Part shown: positions 1 to 11,696 of the stretch, in pieces
Position numbering within the stretch: position 1 is the first letter of the stretch
Layout of the letters: the number at the start of each line of letters is the position of its first letter
Assembly (NCBI GenBank): GCA_934047225.1
Contig: OW204012.1
Span: forward strand, 12,896,001-12,960,000
Length of the DNA: 64,000 nt
Reading direction: 5' to 3'
From: Ypsolopha sequella
Lineage: Eukaryota; Arthropoda; Insecta; Lepidoptera; Ypsolophidae
Position numbers and translations under genes: made by a program
The notes under the pieces: generated by a model
Database searches by the model: none
Told to the model about the DNA's origin: nothing
What the model saw: only the letters and a program-made list of their open reading frames with translations

Positions 1-48
1 ACCTACAATGTCCAGTCTATAACTTTAAACTCTCGCGTTTTGTACACA

Positions 49-308
49 TTATAATATATATAATCGGGTCTACCGCGATCAATTTTTACCTTTTTACGAA
101 AAGGGGACACCCGACGTTTCGAGACAGTTGCATGTCTCGTGGTCTACGGGAAAATGACGGGTTTCCCGTAGACCACGAGACATGTCTACGGGAAACTGAC
201 GGGTTTCCCGTAGACCACGAGACATGCAACTGTCTCGAAACGTCGGGTGTCCCCTTTTCGTAAAAAGGTAAAAATTGATCGCGGTAGACCCGATTATATA
301 TATTATAA
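49..308. mobile_element. Foldback element with about 120-bp inverted arms
   Basis: The sequence from TTATAATATATATAATCGGG to its reverse complement ending at 308 forms a near-perfect snapback, with an inner doubled motif around GACGGGTTTCCCGTAGACC. The 15-base direct repeat AATGTCCAGTCTATA occurs at 7-21 and at 307-321, close to both ends. No transposase is present; it is a non-autonomous palindrome. Confidence 0.85.
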
Positions 309-506
309 TGTCCAGTCTATAGATACGGCAATAGGCGGGTCGCGGTGTGATTGATGCTCTTTGTTTAAACAACTCGGCGCTGAGTCGCGTCGTTACGTCA
401 TGTTGATCTTATATACAGCCTTTATACAGCTGTAAATATCACACTATAGTATATACATTTTGTAGCAATCAACGTGACTGTACTTTTAGCAAGTTCGGGA
501 TTTTCT

Positions 507-720
507 AATCTTGATAAAAATCACTTGTACTGTTTCACAATATCACTTTTTATTACTCCAACCGGTTTCGCCTTACGGCATTATCAAGGAACACTGTAAA
601 ATATAATAAAAACATATACATTAACATATTTAACAGTGTTCCTTGATAATGCCGTAAGGCGAAACCGGTTGGAGTAATAAAAGTGATATTGTGAAAAGTA
701 CAAGTGTTTATATCAAGATT
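507..720. mobile_element. Foldback element, about 85-bp arms
   Basis: Arms run inward from AATCTTGATAAAAATCACTT at 507 and from its reverse partner ending at 720. They include the perfect block GGTTTCGCCTTACGGCATTA and a loop of about 35 bases. Open frames here are palindrome artefacts. Confidence 0.85.
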
Positions 721-1152
721 TGATGATGTTTCACCAAGTGCCGACAATCGCAAGATTTTCTATCTTTTCGAGCAAAATGTGTCTAATTAAGAGTAAATCA
801 AAAATAATCTTTTTAAACGATAAGTACGTTAGGAATGTACCATTTTCTACTAGGAATTAAGAAAATGTATTAAGTAGTAGAACTCTGTAGAACACTTTGA
901 ATCGCTATATAATAATTATAGGTATATTATGGAGTTTTGTAGATAATTACAAAAAATAATAAAACGACACAACTCTCCCGACAAATGGTACGAAATTAAA
1001 AGCAATTTGTCCCCACACAAACAGAGCACAACAAAAATTAAGCACCCTTCACACCCCTCCCAGTCCAGCCCTGCTCAACAATACCGGAGGGTCCTAAATA
1101 CCGTTGATTGCTAATTGGCTGCCCGCCCGCTAGGCGCGAACGACTGCCTTAA
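721..1152. other. No gene seen
   Basis: AT-rich sequence with a GC-richer patch near 1050-1140. I see no open frame with coding character, splice-flanked exon or clear repeat boundary. Confidence 0.5.
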
Positions 1153-1420
1153 GACATGACAGTTCTTGCTCACTCGGAAAACTGGTGATTTATGTGAAGC
1201 TGTATGTATAAAATTACGATTATCCAAGCGAGTTACTAGGAATTATGTAACTGTCAGATATGAGAGAACAATGAATTCGAATCGGAATTCTGTAAAGATT
1301 ATTATGACATGACAGACATGACAGTTCTTTCTCACTCGGAAAACTGGTGATTTATGTGAAGCTGTATGTACCTATATAAAATTACGATTATCCAAGCGAG
1401 TTAGTAGGAATTATGGGAGA
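1153..1420 (+). repeat. Direct duplication of a roughly 100-bp block
   Basis: The block beginning GACATGACAGTTCTT and containing CACTCGGAAAACTGGTGATT occurs at 1153-1255 and again from 1315. Between them lies a single ancestral-looking copy of the 31-bp motif (AGAGAACAATGAATTCGAAT) that is amplified immediately downstream. Confidence 0.85.
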
Positions 1421-2112
1421 ACAATGAATTATGTAACTGTCATATGGGAGAACAATGAATTATGTAACTGTCATATGGAAGAACAATGAATTATGTAACT
1501 GTCATATGGGAGAACAATGAATTATGTAACTGTCATATGGGAGAACAATGAATTATGTAACTGTCATATGGGAGAACAATGAATTATGTAACTGTCATAT
1601 GGGAGAACAATGAGTTATGTAACTGTCATATGGGAGAACAATGAATTATGTAACTGTCATATGGGAGAACAATGAATTATGTAACTGTCATATGGGAGAA
1701 CAATGAATTATGTAACTGTCATATGGGAGAACAATGAACTATGTAACTGTCATATGGGAGAACAATGAATTATGTAACTGTCATATGGGAGAACAATGAA
1801 CTATGTAACTGTCATATGGGAGAACAATGAATTATGTAACTGTCATATGGGAGAACAATGAATTATGTAACTGTCATATGGGAGAACAATGAATTATGTA
1901 ACTGTCATATGGGAGAACAATGAATTATGTAACTGTCATATGGGAGAACAATGAATTATGTAACTGTCATATGGGAGAACAATGAATTATGTAACTGTCA
2001 TATGGGAGGACAATGAATTATGTAACTGTCATATGGGAGAACAATGAATTATGTAACTGTCATATGGGAGGACAATGAATTATGTAACTGTCATATGGGA
2101 GGACAATGAATT
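1413..2112 (+). repeat. 31-bp minisatellite, 22 full units plus a partial
   Basis: The unit begins ATGGGAGAACAATGAATTAT. Start positions step by exactly 31 from 1413 to 2095, with only scattered substitutions (GAATTA to GAACTA or GAGTTA; GAGAAC to GAGGAC). The last unit runs into GAATTCGAATCGGAATTCTG, the sequence that also follows the lone motif copy near 1268. Confidence 0.97.
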
Positions 2113-2633
2113 CGAATCGGAATTCTGTAACTATTATTACGATTATTTTTAGTGTAAACGCAATTTAATAATTTTAATAAAGTAATCAAAGTAATACAAT
2201 AATAAAGTATTCATAATTAATTAAATTCACTGAATATTTTTAATTTGAATAATTATTTTCTTAATTTAAATATTTGAATGTATGAATAAGCTTAAGTTAC
2301 CTACCTGCATAATTGATTTATGGATAACTTTAAGTATGGGGAGGGGCAAACTGAAAACCAGCACTGTAAAGTTGCTTACAACTTTCAGCAAATGCTGAGT
2401 TTGTCCCATTTTGTCGCATATTAATCGTAATTATTGTTTTAATGTTGTGGCAAATAAACATATTTCTAATTTTTTTTATCGTTTTGTGTACCTAGATGTG
2501 TACATAATATTTTATTTGGGTTCCACGATGGTTTCACGTAACTAAAGCCATCATAGCAAAGCGAGCCTGTCAGTGTACCATAATGAAGTCCAAGTTCCTT
2601 GAAGTAGAAGGATTACTTATATTTATTATTATA
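2113..2633. other. AT-rich, no gene seen
   Basis: Very AT-rich low-complexity sequence. No reading frame, exon or repeat boundary was identified. Confidence 0.5.
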
Positions 2634-2757
2634 GTGTTCTCTCCCACTAAGGTTTGCTGGAAGAAATCTCTTTTCAGAGATAAGCTCGCCTCTGTAAATG
2701 TATTTTATTGTAAATAATTCTACGTAATGTATCCGTGTACAATAAAGAACAAAGGAA
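2634..2757 (+). mobile_element. LINE/SINE 3'-tail-like fragment
   Basis: It carries TTTGCTGGAAGAAATCTCTT followed by TTCAGAGATAAG and ends with a GTGTACAATAAAG polyadenylation-like stretch. I know this tail arrangement from lepidopteran retroelement 3' ends. No coding part is attached. Confidence 0.5.
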
Positions 2758-3148
2758 CCACAACTACGAGAATATTTTGCAAAAATTCTTTGATTCTTTT
2801 TCGTTTTTCAAATGTAGCATAGTTTTAAATCTTCATCTATACAAGTATCAAAATATCAGGTATAAAAAAATGATTCCCAAAAACCCCCTGTAGACTGAAT
2901 CAAAATTCAAGATGGCCATCAAAAACTGAAACGGCATCCGAGGACTTCTGCAAATAGTATCCTGTACCTCAAACAGAATACAGAATCAGGATCGAGGAGC
3001 CGCGAATATCAATATTTGATATTTGATTTTGTAACGAAAACGCTCCGACTGTGTCGCGTCGCCGCCATTTTGGATATGCGCGCTCTTTGTGTGTTCGGTT
3101 GTACTTAGACTTGCGTTTTAAAAGGATAATATAAAATTGCAAATCAAA

Positions 3149-3536
3149 ATAGTAGTTTATGCTACTAGGGCGAAAAGGAATAAATTACAAGGACGATTTA
3201 ATATACGAATAAACGTAACCGAGTAATTTATTGCTTTTACGCCCGGGTATCATACTACGTTTTTCAATGCATAGTGTGAGGAAATGAAAATAAATATAAT
3301 CTTGTGAACTTTAAATTATAATTGGCTCAAAAGGACTGTATCCAGAGCCGTTAAACAGTGGAAAAAGAAGTATAACATCTATGGTACACAGGAAAGGCTG
3401 CAGGTTAGCCAACCATTGTAAATAAACAAAAAAAAAATAATAATAAAGCCCTAGGGTAAAATAATCGACTTTTTGTTCGGTTTTGATGCATAAAAAGTGG
3501 GCCTTTACGAGCACATGCATTGAAAATACTATTTTG
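3149..3536 (-). mobile_element. RPT-A copy (minus orientation)
   Basis: It runs from AATAGTAGTTTATGCTACTA to CATTGAAAA, matching eight other copies here. Contents include the GCCCTAGGG block and a run of A/T next to it. The 76-aa frame inside is not a gene, because the same frame recurs wherever the repeat does. Confidence 0.9.
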
Positions 3537-4061
3537 CACACTAAATATCGCCATCCTTCAGCTCAGAAGAGAGGCTGTAGGTTAGGTTAAAAGGTTAGGT
3601 ATGGCGAGTCGCAGCAACCGCCATACATAACCTACGTGGTTATTTTTTTCATGACAACAGCACAATTAGTATTTTTGGTGAGCAGTTAGTATTTTTGATA
3701 CAACACTGTAGTAACATTTTTAGTATTTTCAGTTGTGCGTTTAAATTGCTTACTATTTCATTTTTACAAGGTTTTAACAATTAGGTGACTTCGGTTTTTG
3801 TTTTTAGCTACATATACACTACAAATTAAGATGAAAATTTAAATTTATTTATTCATGAACTCATTTACTGAACTCATACATAATGTACATATTGTACATA
3901 ATATGTCATCGTATGACGGCAAAAACCACTTTTTCGCAAAAAAGCGCGCTTTTTCGTGAAAAATTTAATCATGACATAAACACAGTCCTATTACGCGGCC
4001 ATACAAAATTATTATCTGTTAAAACTATTATATAAATGAAGAATATAAATAAAAAAATAGA

Positions 4062-4425
4062 AGGTGGTAGAGCTGATGCCGGGCTCGACTGTGAGAAGAC
4101 CACCATCTTACAGACCCCTTCGAAGTAATTCGGGGGAGAGTAAGAGGACAGCTCACAGGCAAAAAACCAGGAGGCCCACCATGCCTGGGACCGATGGATG
4201 GCGGTATATCCATCCCTAATAGCCAGACCTTATATAGCACAGACGGGCAGCGGCGTCACTGGTGCGAGGGTTCCGGCACCGCGCTCACCAACCCGCCTGC
4301 CCAGCGTGTGTGAGTATGGGCAATTCTTCCAGGATGACCGCCGGTAGTGGCAAAGTCCTGGAACGGCTTATGTCCAGCAGTGGACGAACTAGGCTGATGG
4401 ATGGATGGATGAATGAATGGATGAT
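4062..4425 (+). mobile_element. RTE-SINE copy
   Basis: It starts GGTGGTAGAGCTGATGCC and ends CCAGCAGTGGACGAACTAGG followed by a GATG/GAATG tail. The 3' end matches that of the RTE LINE fragment at 13395-13745, so this is probably a non-autonomous passenger of RTE machinery. About 360 bp. Confidence 0.85.
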
Positions 4426-4821
4426 AAATGCATCAGTCCACAACACGCATACACCCACGCTTCACCGACGATTGTATGATCGGTTCTTAGGAGCAAAATT
4501 GGACCCATATTTAAACGTGTTTTTCAAAGCACGCGGACCGAATACAAATGTGTCCCTGCGAGATCGGAATTGAATCCACGACCTTCGGATTAGTGGTCGA
4601 GTTACTCTACAATATTATTTATTACACACCAGAATGAAAGAAACAATATTAAAGTAGACATGTAACAGGTGGTCTTATCACTTAAAAGCGATATCTTCCA
4701 GACAAACTTTCGATGGAATAACTCTTGAAATAGGAATATGTATGTGTATAGGTGACCATCACTATGAGTAACAAAATATTACAAAATTTATTAAAAAAGG
4801 CGTTACTTAATTACTATATTT

Positions 4822-5055
4822 TGCTGTCGAGCGGTCGGGTGGACTACACATCCCGAGGATGCCTCGTTTAGAGGCGAGACACGTGTCGATAAGTTTTCTT
4901 GCTTGTTATTTAAGATTGCTTTATTTTGTGCTCGTACTGCTTGCTTTGCTTGTGCATGTTTTATGCGGGAGGGCGGGCGGTGCTTGAGTCTGCATTTTGA
5001 ATAGCATGGTAAGAGTGTTTAGCGGAATATTACAAATTATTAATATATCCACAAA
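4822..5055 (+). mobile_element. RPT-C copy
   Basis: It extends from TTGCTGTCGAGCGGTCGGGT to TTAATATATCCACAAA. Two further copies lie head to head at 44190-44660. The palindromic core is CCGAGGATGCCTCG. Confidence 0.85.
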
Positions 5056-5399
5056 ATATTACAAGTTAACTTAATTTATTTTAATTAATTTATTTATTTT
5101 AATTTAATTTAATTTATTGATAACAATTTAATTTATTATAATTTAATGTAACATAATTTAATATCTTTAAAGCGAAGTATTTTGGCTATAAAACTATTTT
5201 CCTTAGTAACTTATCAAACTAGTGCAGTGTTGGTAGCGAATACGGGGTGTTGAAACAATGCGGTATTTCTATCGGCCGACGAGCGGCATGCGCGCTTCAC
5301 GAGTTTTGTCGACTGAATAGCATGGATAAGCCAGAAATAGTTCCATTGTTTAAATCCCTGACACTCGAAACAAGAGCGCCGATTTAAGGCGATATGTAA

Positions 5400-5810
5400 A
5401 AAATAGGGGTGCTTCTTTTTTGTGTAATTCATGAAGTACAAGAAAATTGTAATAAATTTCTAGTATATGCATTTTGAATATATAATCTAGGGTTTTGTAA
5501 TAGGAAAACATGTTTGGATAAATTTTCCTCGATAGAAATAATTGTTGAAATGAAGTCTTCAAACACACTTTTTCTCCTCATTTCACGAATAGGAACCATG
5601 CACAGAACTAAAACATATTTTATTAGATGGATTTCAATAATATCTAAAGGTTTGATTTTAGAAATTTTGCTGGCTATTTTAGTTTTTTTTATAGAAAAAT
5701 ATAAAACTCACATTTTTCGCTTTCGCTCTGAACCCACCCCTCTGGCACTGAGCGTTTTTTCGCTTGGAGTGACACTGACAAAAATAAAATTCGCATAGCC
5801 TCTTAATTAT
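5400..5810 (+). mobile_element. RPT-D copy
   Basis: The sequence recurs in reverse orientation at 32938-33345. Shared blocks are AATCTAGGGTTTTG, ACATGTTTGGATAAATTTTC and GCATAGCCTCTTAAT. A 94-aa frame inside is a repeat artefact. Confidence 0.8.
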
Positions 5811-6371
5811 CTAATACTACCACACGAGCACCAGCGTGTCCACATACGTTTGTGTGTGTGCGTGCGCAGCGAACGGCTAGCAGCCAAGTAATGCGTGCTC
5901 CCAGTCGTACTTCTAATTTGCGGGCGACGAGAAGGTGGATGTCGCTTCTTCGTAGTTCGTAGTTTATATTATTTGCCTTGGAGTTCCATCAAGCTAGTCA
6001 TAACGTATTTATATTTATAAAGTACCCGCAGGGTGGCCTCTACATTTTTTAATTTTTATTTTTTCTGTTAAAGTAGGTTAAGCTCATTCATGTCATAAGG
6101 TTGTATATATATTTTTTATTCATACTCAAATGTCATTCATTTAAAATCATTATAAGGTTGTATATATTTTATGTCATTTACCGTTTTTAATTCGACTGAC
6201 GCCGGCCCCAAAGTGGGCCGAAATATATTTCGAAAATAATTTTTATATAATGTTTTAATTAAACAAAAATAAAATAAAATAAGTACTCTATGTAGCAATA
6301 TATATATATATATTTATTTCATTGCTAGTCATAACGCAAACACAATATTCTATTGTAATACAGTCTATGCT

Positions 6372-6527
6372 ATGGCTCCAAAAATGTATAATTATCTTCC
6401 AAACGAAATGAGAGAGCTTAATCTAATACAATTCCAAAACAAATTGTACAACATCTTAGTCAATAAGTGCTATTATAAGGTTGATGAATATTTAAATGAT
6501 ATTGACATTCATACTACTAAATCATAG
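6372..6527 (+). pseudogene. C-terminal end of a LINE polymerase ORF
   Basis: An open frame of 51 residues starts APKMYNYLPNEMRELNLIQF and ends at TAG. The hydrophobic-NxLP pattern followed by a lysine- and tyrosine-rich helix is the usual end of Jockey/CR1-group reverse transcriptase ORFs. Nothing upstream belongs to it, so it is a severely 5'-truncated insertion. Confidence 0.6.
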
Positions 6528-7894
6528 ATAATTAATTTAATGACATTTTAATCATTCTCAATTTTAATTTAATGTAATAAATATAATAAATACTGTTAAT
6601 ATGTTGCACTTCTCATGTCATATTATAGATCATGTAATAGTTGTAGTTAGTAATAAAAATTGTTGCATACCAGTAATGGTAAAATGTGATTGGACATAAA
6701 TTTACGAACAACTGTTATACTTACACACATTTTATAGCAAATAAACGTTTTATATTGTATTGCAGTTTAGGTAACGGATACAGGTTTTTGGAATAATCCT
6801 GTAACTTTTTGGTCGACGACCGAAGTGCTTACTTCACGAGTTTTGGGCAATTATATAGATATAATCAGTAGAGGTTTGAACCGACAAAACACGAATTGAC
6901 ACTGAGTCAGTCAGTGTCACCGACATTATAACAACAAAAATAAATTAATTCCAAGAAACTAACCTTACTTTTTGTGGAATGCCACACATGCAATGTTCCG
7001 AAGATTTACTACAACCCTTTTAACGCCCCACGTTGGGTGCCATTTTTTTTTGCACCCAACTTAAACTGGCGGTACCAATATGAGATTGTGAGCTTGTGGC
7101 TAACGATGGAGCGGACTCCCCAAATACGTCGTTTAATTTAAATTTTTATGAGATTCCTTAAAGGTTAAGTTCCTTTTGTAGTCGTAGAATATCATAGCAC
7201 GAAACGATTTTCGCGACAGCTCCATTGCAAGAAACAAAACTAGACTGACATTGTCAGCAAAAAAATAAAAATCAAAAATTGTAACCGGCCGGTATGGAAT
7301 TTTGTTTTACAAAGAGGTTTAAAGCTAAATTACCCTTTATTTGCCATACATCTTGAAAGGTAAATGTTGTTAGTTTTTATACCGCTAAAAACTCTCGTAG
7401 CAGCCAATGTACTGTTTTCTTTGTGCAACTTTTACAGTTACAGGTATAATAAATTAGTAGAAGTCAATGTTCTGAAATAAAAAAACTACAACAATTTTGA
7501 CTTTTTAGGCCCCTCGTTAAGTGCCAGTTTTGTGGAGAAAAACAATGATGCAATAATATTCCACGAAAAAGTATAACACAGCATATCAACTCTATGCTCA
7601 TCGCACCGCAAACGAGCAATCAGCGAGCGATCGCCAACACGACAATACCCCCTCCCTTCCCCGCTTGCACCCCGCGCGCCCGAGCTCCTTGATTCCAAAT
7701 TCAATTTGCACCAATCAACTAGCACCGTCTTCCCGCCTTCCGCGTTGTTGGGCAGCCGCCGGACGTGTTGTGCTCGAAAATGGCGGCAAATTCGCTTTTT
7801 TGCTTTTTAGTTTTACCCCCGGGTTTTGTTTGTTACCAATGTTCGGTAACGGTTTTAGAATTTTGAATGTCTGAGGTAGAAACTTTCAAGATGT
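6528..7894. other. No gene recognised; GC-rich patch at 7610-7760
   Basis: Mostly AT-rich. A short motif near 6770-6850 (TAACGGATACAGG then ACTTCACGAGTTTTG) resembles one near 5220-5310. The GC-rich patch at 7610-7760 has open frames on both strands, but none has recognisable protein similarity. Confidence 0.4.
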
Positions 7895-8308
7895 TTTTCA
7901 ATGCAAGTGCTCGTAAAGGTCCACTTTTTATGCATCAAAACCGAACAGAAAGTCGATTATTTTGCCCTAAGGCTTTATTTTATTTTATTTTTTTTATTTT
8001 CTTACGAGAAGTTGGCTAACCTGCAACCTTTCCTGTGTACCATAAATGTTATACTTTTTTTCCACTGTTTAACGGGTCTGGGTACAGTCCTTTTGAGCCA
8101 ATTATAATTTAAAGTTCACAACAATGTAACTTTCAAATTTAATAATGAAATTGTGTTCTTTGATTATATTTGTTTTATTTCCTCACACTATGCATTGAAA
8201 AACGTAGTATGATACACGGGCGTAAGAGCAATAAATTACTCGGTTACGTTTAAAACACTCGCTACGCTTGTGTTTTAAATCGTCCTCGTGATTACTAAAC
8301 AACTATTA
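7895..8308 (+). mobile_element. RPT-A copy, long-middle variant
   Basis: It starts TTTTCAATGCAAGTGCTCGT. It contains extra sequence (AACTTTCAAATTTAATAATG) that also occurs in the copy at 49457-49976. The 3' end is degraded after the hairpin AAAACACTCGCTACG. The GGGC of the usual GCCCTAGGG block reads CCTAAGG. Confidence 0.9.
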
Positions 8309-8493
8309 GTTGCTCCGAAAATAAAACTACTCTAAGAAGGTATACACAGAAAGTTTTAAAATTTTATTTCATTACATGTGAGTGGAGTGGTCAAGCGAAA
8401 TGGGACCTGAAGGACCTGAAGTAATTTGGAAAATTAGGGATAATTTCTTATGGTCAATCTCATTCTTTATTGTACAGACAACGATATCACTAC

Positions 8494-9075
8494 ATAGTAT
8501 AAAACAAAGTCGCTTCCCGCTGTCTGTCTGTCCCTATGTATGCTTAGATCTTTAAAACTACACAATTTATTTTATTTATTTATTATTTATTATTTATTTA
8601 TAAATGTATAACATTACAGTTTATTAACTAATACGTTATACAATTATAATATTAACGTTAAAAATTTAAATCAAAATTAAAATAAAATCAAAATAAAATT
8701 TTAATGCGGTTTTTTTAAAGATAGAATGATTCAAGAGGAAGGTTTATTTGTATAATACAATCACATACCTAATATAGTAGAGAAACACTGATAATTTTAG
8801 AGGTTTTTAATGTAATGTCGTAAATAAACACATTTTGTTTCGCTTACATTGCAAACGCTGGCTGAACCCTACGAGATAGATCAAAATAATGTACTACAGT
8901 ATTGTACACCTTAAAAAGGTCTACAAAAAAATAAGTAATAGTATATGTCTATCTCTTAGGGATAACCCACAATATCCATTTTTATCATTTACTTTTTACG
9001 AGAAATATTTATTTATTTTCGAAAATATATTTAGTATCAGCATTGCACCCGTGCAAAGACGGGGCGGGTCGCTAG
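8494..9075 (+). mobile_element. Helitron-like element ending in CTAG
   Basis: It begins ATAGTATAAAACAAAGTCGC, includes TGTCTGTCTGTCCCTATG, and ends GGGGCGGGTCGCTAG|T. The CTAG end after a GC-rich short stretch fits the Helitron CTRR rule. A block of AT-rich sequence at about 8570-8700 interrupts it. No Rep/helicase is present. I recognise the sequence as a common insect dispersed repeat; the Helitron label is inference. Confidence 0.55.
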
Positions 9076-9194
9076 TACATTATAAAACAGGTAAAAAATT
9101 AAAATCAGTGCACAACGGCAAACTTTTATCTGTATGAGAGATTTAAAGAAGATCAGAAACTATACAGAGTGATAAGATGATAGCCTATTTTCTT

Positions 9195-9330
9195 TAAACG
9201 GGTTGTTCTGCCCATGAAGATGAACAACTTTTACTATGGAGCCACCCCTGAAATCGCGAAAAATAAATCAGCTGTTTCATACAATTTCGGCAGAGTAGGT
9301 ATTTAAATTTTCTATGGAATAGCTGATTTT
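9195..9330. mobile_element. Diverged foldback fragment related to RPT-F
   Basis: It contains AACAACTTTTACTATGGAGC and the inner block ATTTCGGC, as in RPT-F, but the outer arms are missing. It abuts the RPT-E copy that begins at 9331. Confidence 0.55.
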
Positions 9331-10419
9331 TAGGGTTCCGTATTACGTAAAAGGTACAAAAGGAACCAATATGGTAAGACTCCGTTCTCCGTCCGTCCGT
9401 CCGTATGTCACAGCCTCATAATTTTAGCACCGTTAAAGATAAAGACATGAAATTTGGCACAAAAATAACATTAATTTAAATAAAAAAATGAAATTGTTCA
9501 AAATATTTCCAAAACAAAAGTGAGAAGATAAAAATATTATCGTAAAATACCCATATTTTGTATCAAATTGTAGATATTAAAAACCTGATCGTAAAAAAAA
9601 ATACTTTTACATGTCCGCCCCCCTTATCTCCGAAACTGGTTGACCGAAAAATGTGAAAAAAATGTCGATTATAAATAGATCATAACTGGCCAATTTCAGG
9701 AAAACTATAGAGATTAAAAAAAAGATGAGCACAAATGAGAAATATTAAAAATTAAGTAAAAAAAATCAAAAAAATCTTTTATAAAAATACACTATGGGTA
9801 TCAGATTGTATGTTTTATTAAAAAGTTAATTGTAAAAATATACAGTTTGGCCATATTTAACTGCATTTATTTCAAGAAATCCTTGAAAAACCATAATAAA
9901 TATATATCATAAATTACGGGCACTGGCAGCCGGTTTGACAACGACGGTGAACGCCGCGTCGTCGTCCTAAGAACGACACTCGCCTTGATAATGCCGAAAT
10001 TGTATCGGTGAAACGGTTGGCATATAGTCAACAACAATCACACGTGAGTGTTCAAGCCGTATGTAATAATAATTTAGTATGTCAGCTCACGCGAGTTTTA
10101 ATAATAATAAAATATCATCCCCTTATGTCCAAAACTGGTGGACCGAAAAGTATGAAAAAAAAACATGGTACAAGTGTCGCAACGGTTTATGAGCGCTCGG
10201 TAAAAGTGGTGGGGGACTAAGCGCATGTATTCATTCGCGTACAAAATTACTAAGTGCGATAGAGAAAAAATGACTGGCGCATTCAAGGTCACCGCTCATA
10301 AACCGTTGCGACACTTGTAATATGTGTTTCTGTTAAGATTACAGGAAAAATAAGGCGGTTGAGAAATTCACGAAAAAAAATGACAAAATTAAATTTATCA
10401 TCCACAATACGGAACCCAA
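9331..10419 (+). mobile_element. RPT-E copy, interrupted by a MITE
   Basis: It starts TAGGGTTCCGTATTACGTAA, with CCGTCCGTCCGTATGTCACA and TTTGGCAC downstream, and closes with ATACGGAACCC. Inserts: an unclassified segment at about 9905-10085 and the 147-bp palindrome at 10171-10317. A shorter copy in reverse orientation follows at 10731. Confidence 0.8.
10171..10317. mobile_element. 147-bp palindromic MITE with TA target duplication
   Basis: The ends are CAAGTGTCGCAACGGTTTAT and the reverse complement, flanked by TA on both sides (10169-10170 and 10318-10319). The neighbouring RPT-E copy at 10731-11250 lacks the insertion: there the same host sequence reads CATGGTAATATGTGTTT, so one TA remains. 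This is direct evidence for a Tc1/mariner-type insertion. Confidence 0.92.
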
Positions 10420-10730
10420 GGTACGCGAGTCTGACTCATTTAGCACTAACTCTGGTATTGAGTGTAAAGCCATCAAAAAATCATTTGACGAGGGGGCATA
10501 ATTTTTATGCTCTAATTCATCTTTAGGCAATCACTATAAAACTGCGCCATAAACTATAAGCGATCTACTCAATGAAAATGTCATAAATATTGCATTTTTA
10601 TTAGCCTTTTTATTAGTTCATAAATATTAATGACTTATTAATTCTTTTTCATGTCGCGTGCAACAAAAAATTCTCATAGGTTAATTTCCAAAAAATTTTT
10701 TTTTATTTTTTTTTCCGGGGTATATACCTA

Positions 10731-11250
10731 GGGTTCCGTATTGTAGATGATAAATTTAATTTTGTATTTTTTTTCGTGAATTTCTTGGCTGCTTTATTTT
10801 TCCTGTAATCTTTACGTAAACACATATTACCATGATTTTTTTCATATTTTTCGGTCCACCAGTTTTGGAGATAAGGGGGGTGGGCATACATATTGTTGGG
10901 GTTTTTTAAAGATTTCTCGAAACCAGTACCAGTATATACAATAAAAGTATATATTTTGCAATCAACTTTTTAATATCTACAATTTGATACCCATATTGTA
11001 TTTTTAGGCTAATATTTTTTATTTTTCTCACTTTTGATTTGGAAATATTGTGAACAATTTCAAATTTCTCATATTTTTTTTTACATCGTGATGTTTGGGC
11101 AAATTAATGCAATTTTTTGGCCAAATTTAATGTATGTATCTTTAACGGTGCAAAAGTTATGAGTCAGTGACATACGGACGGACGGACGGACGGACAACGG
11201 AGTCTCACCATAAAGGTTCCTTTTGTACCTTTTAGGTACGGAACCCTAAA
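10731..11250 (-). mobile_element. RPT-E copy (minus)
   Basis: It begins GGGTTCCGTATTGTAGATGA and closes with TAGGTACGGAACCCTAAAA. It contains GGACGGACGGACGGAC near 11170. It is inverted relative to 9331-10419 and preserves the empty site of the MITE at 10171. Confidence 0.85.
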
Positions 11251-11696
11251 AAAGTGGTCTGTCTCTGTCTCTCTACTCATCTGTCATCCACCTGTCAAAT
11301 CAGTCGGAAGCAAATTATTATAAATTTATCTTGACAGCGAGGACATCTAAACAGCCATTTCTCAAGTGACGTCACACGAAGGCAAATGGAAGTTGCAGCT
11401 TTTTCGTAAAAATATTCATCATCATGAAGTTTTTCAGACTACAATTAAGTTCTAAAATACGGCTTACTAAACCTAAATCTCGAAATGGTTTTCGAATTAA
11501 CACACCTTAACATAATTGAATCCAAGCGAATTAACAAAGTATGCTATCCGTACTTGAAAAAAAAACAATAAAAATATATCACTGCGATATAATATCCCCG
11601 ATATGGTGTCAGAGGTGTCTTCGAGCACTCGAGTGTGAACTGTCACTCGTGAATGAGTTGATTAATAACGATTAATTAATTGATTATACTCATTAT

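Noticed and set aside
1413..2112. CRISPR-like regular array
   Set aside because: Units are contiguous with no unique spacers, in a eukaryotic genome. The same holds for the 28-, 39-, 61- and 143-bp arrays.
7610..7760. GC-rich patch as promoter or CpG island of an unseen gene
   Set aside because: No exon or conserved frame on either side within the window; position alone is insufficient.
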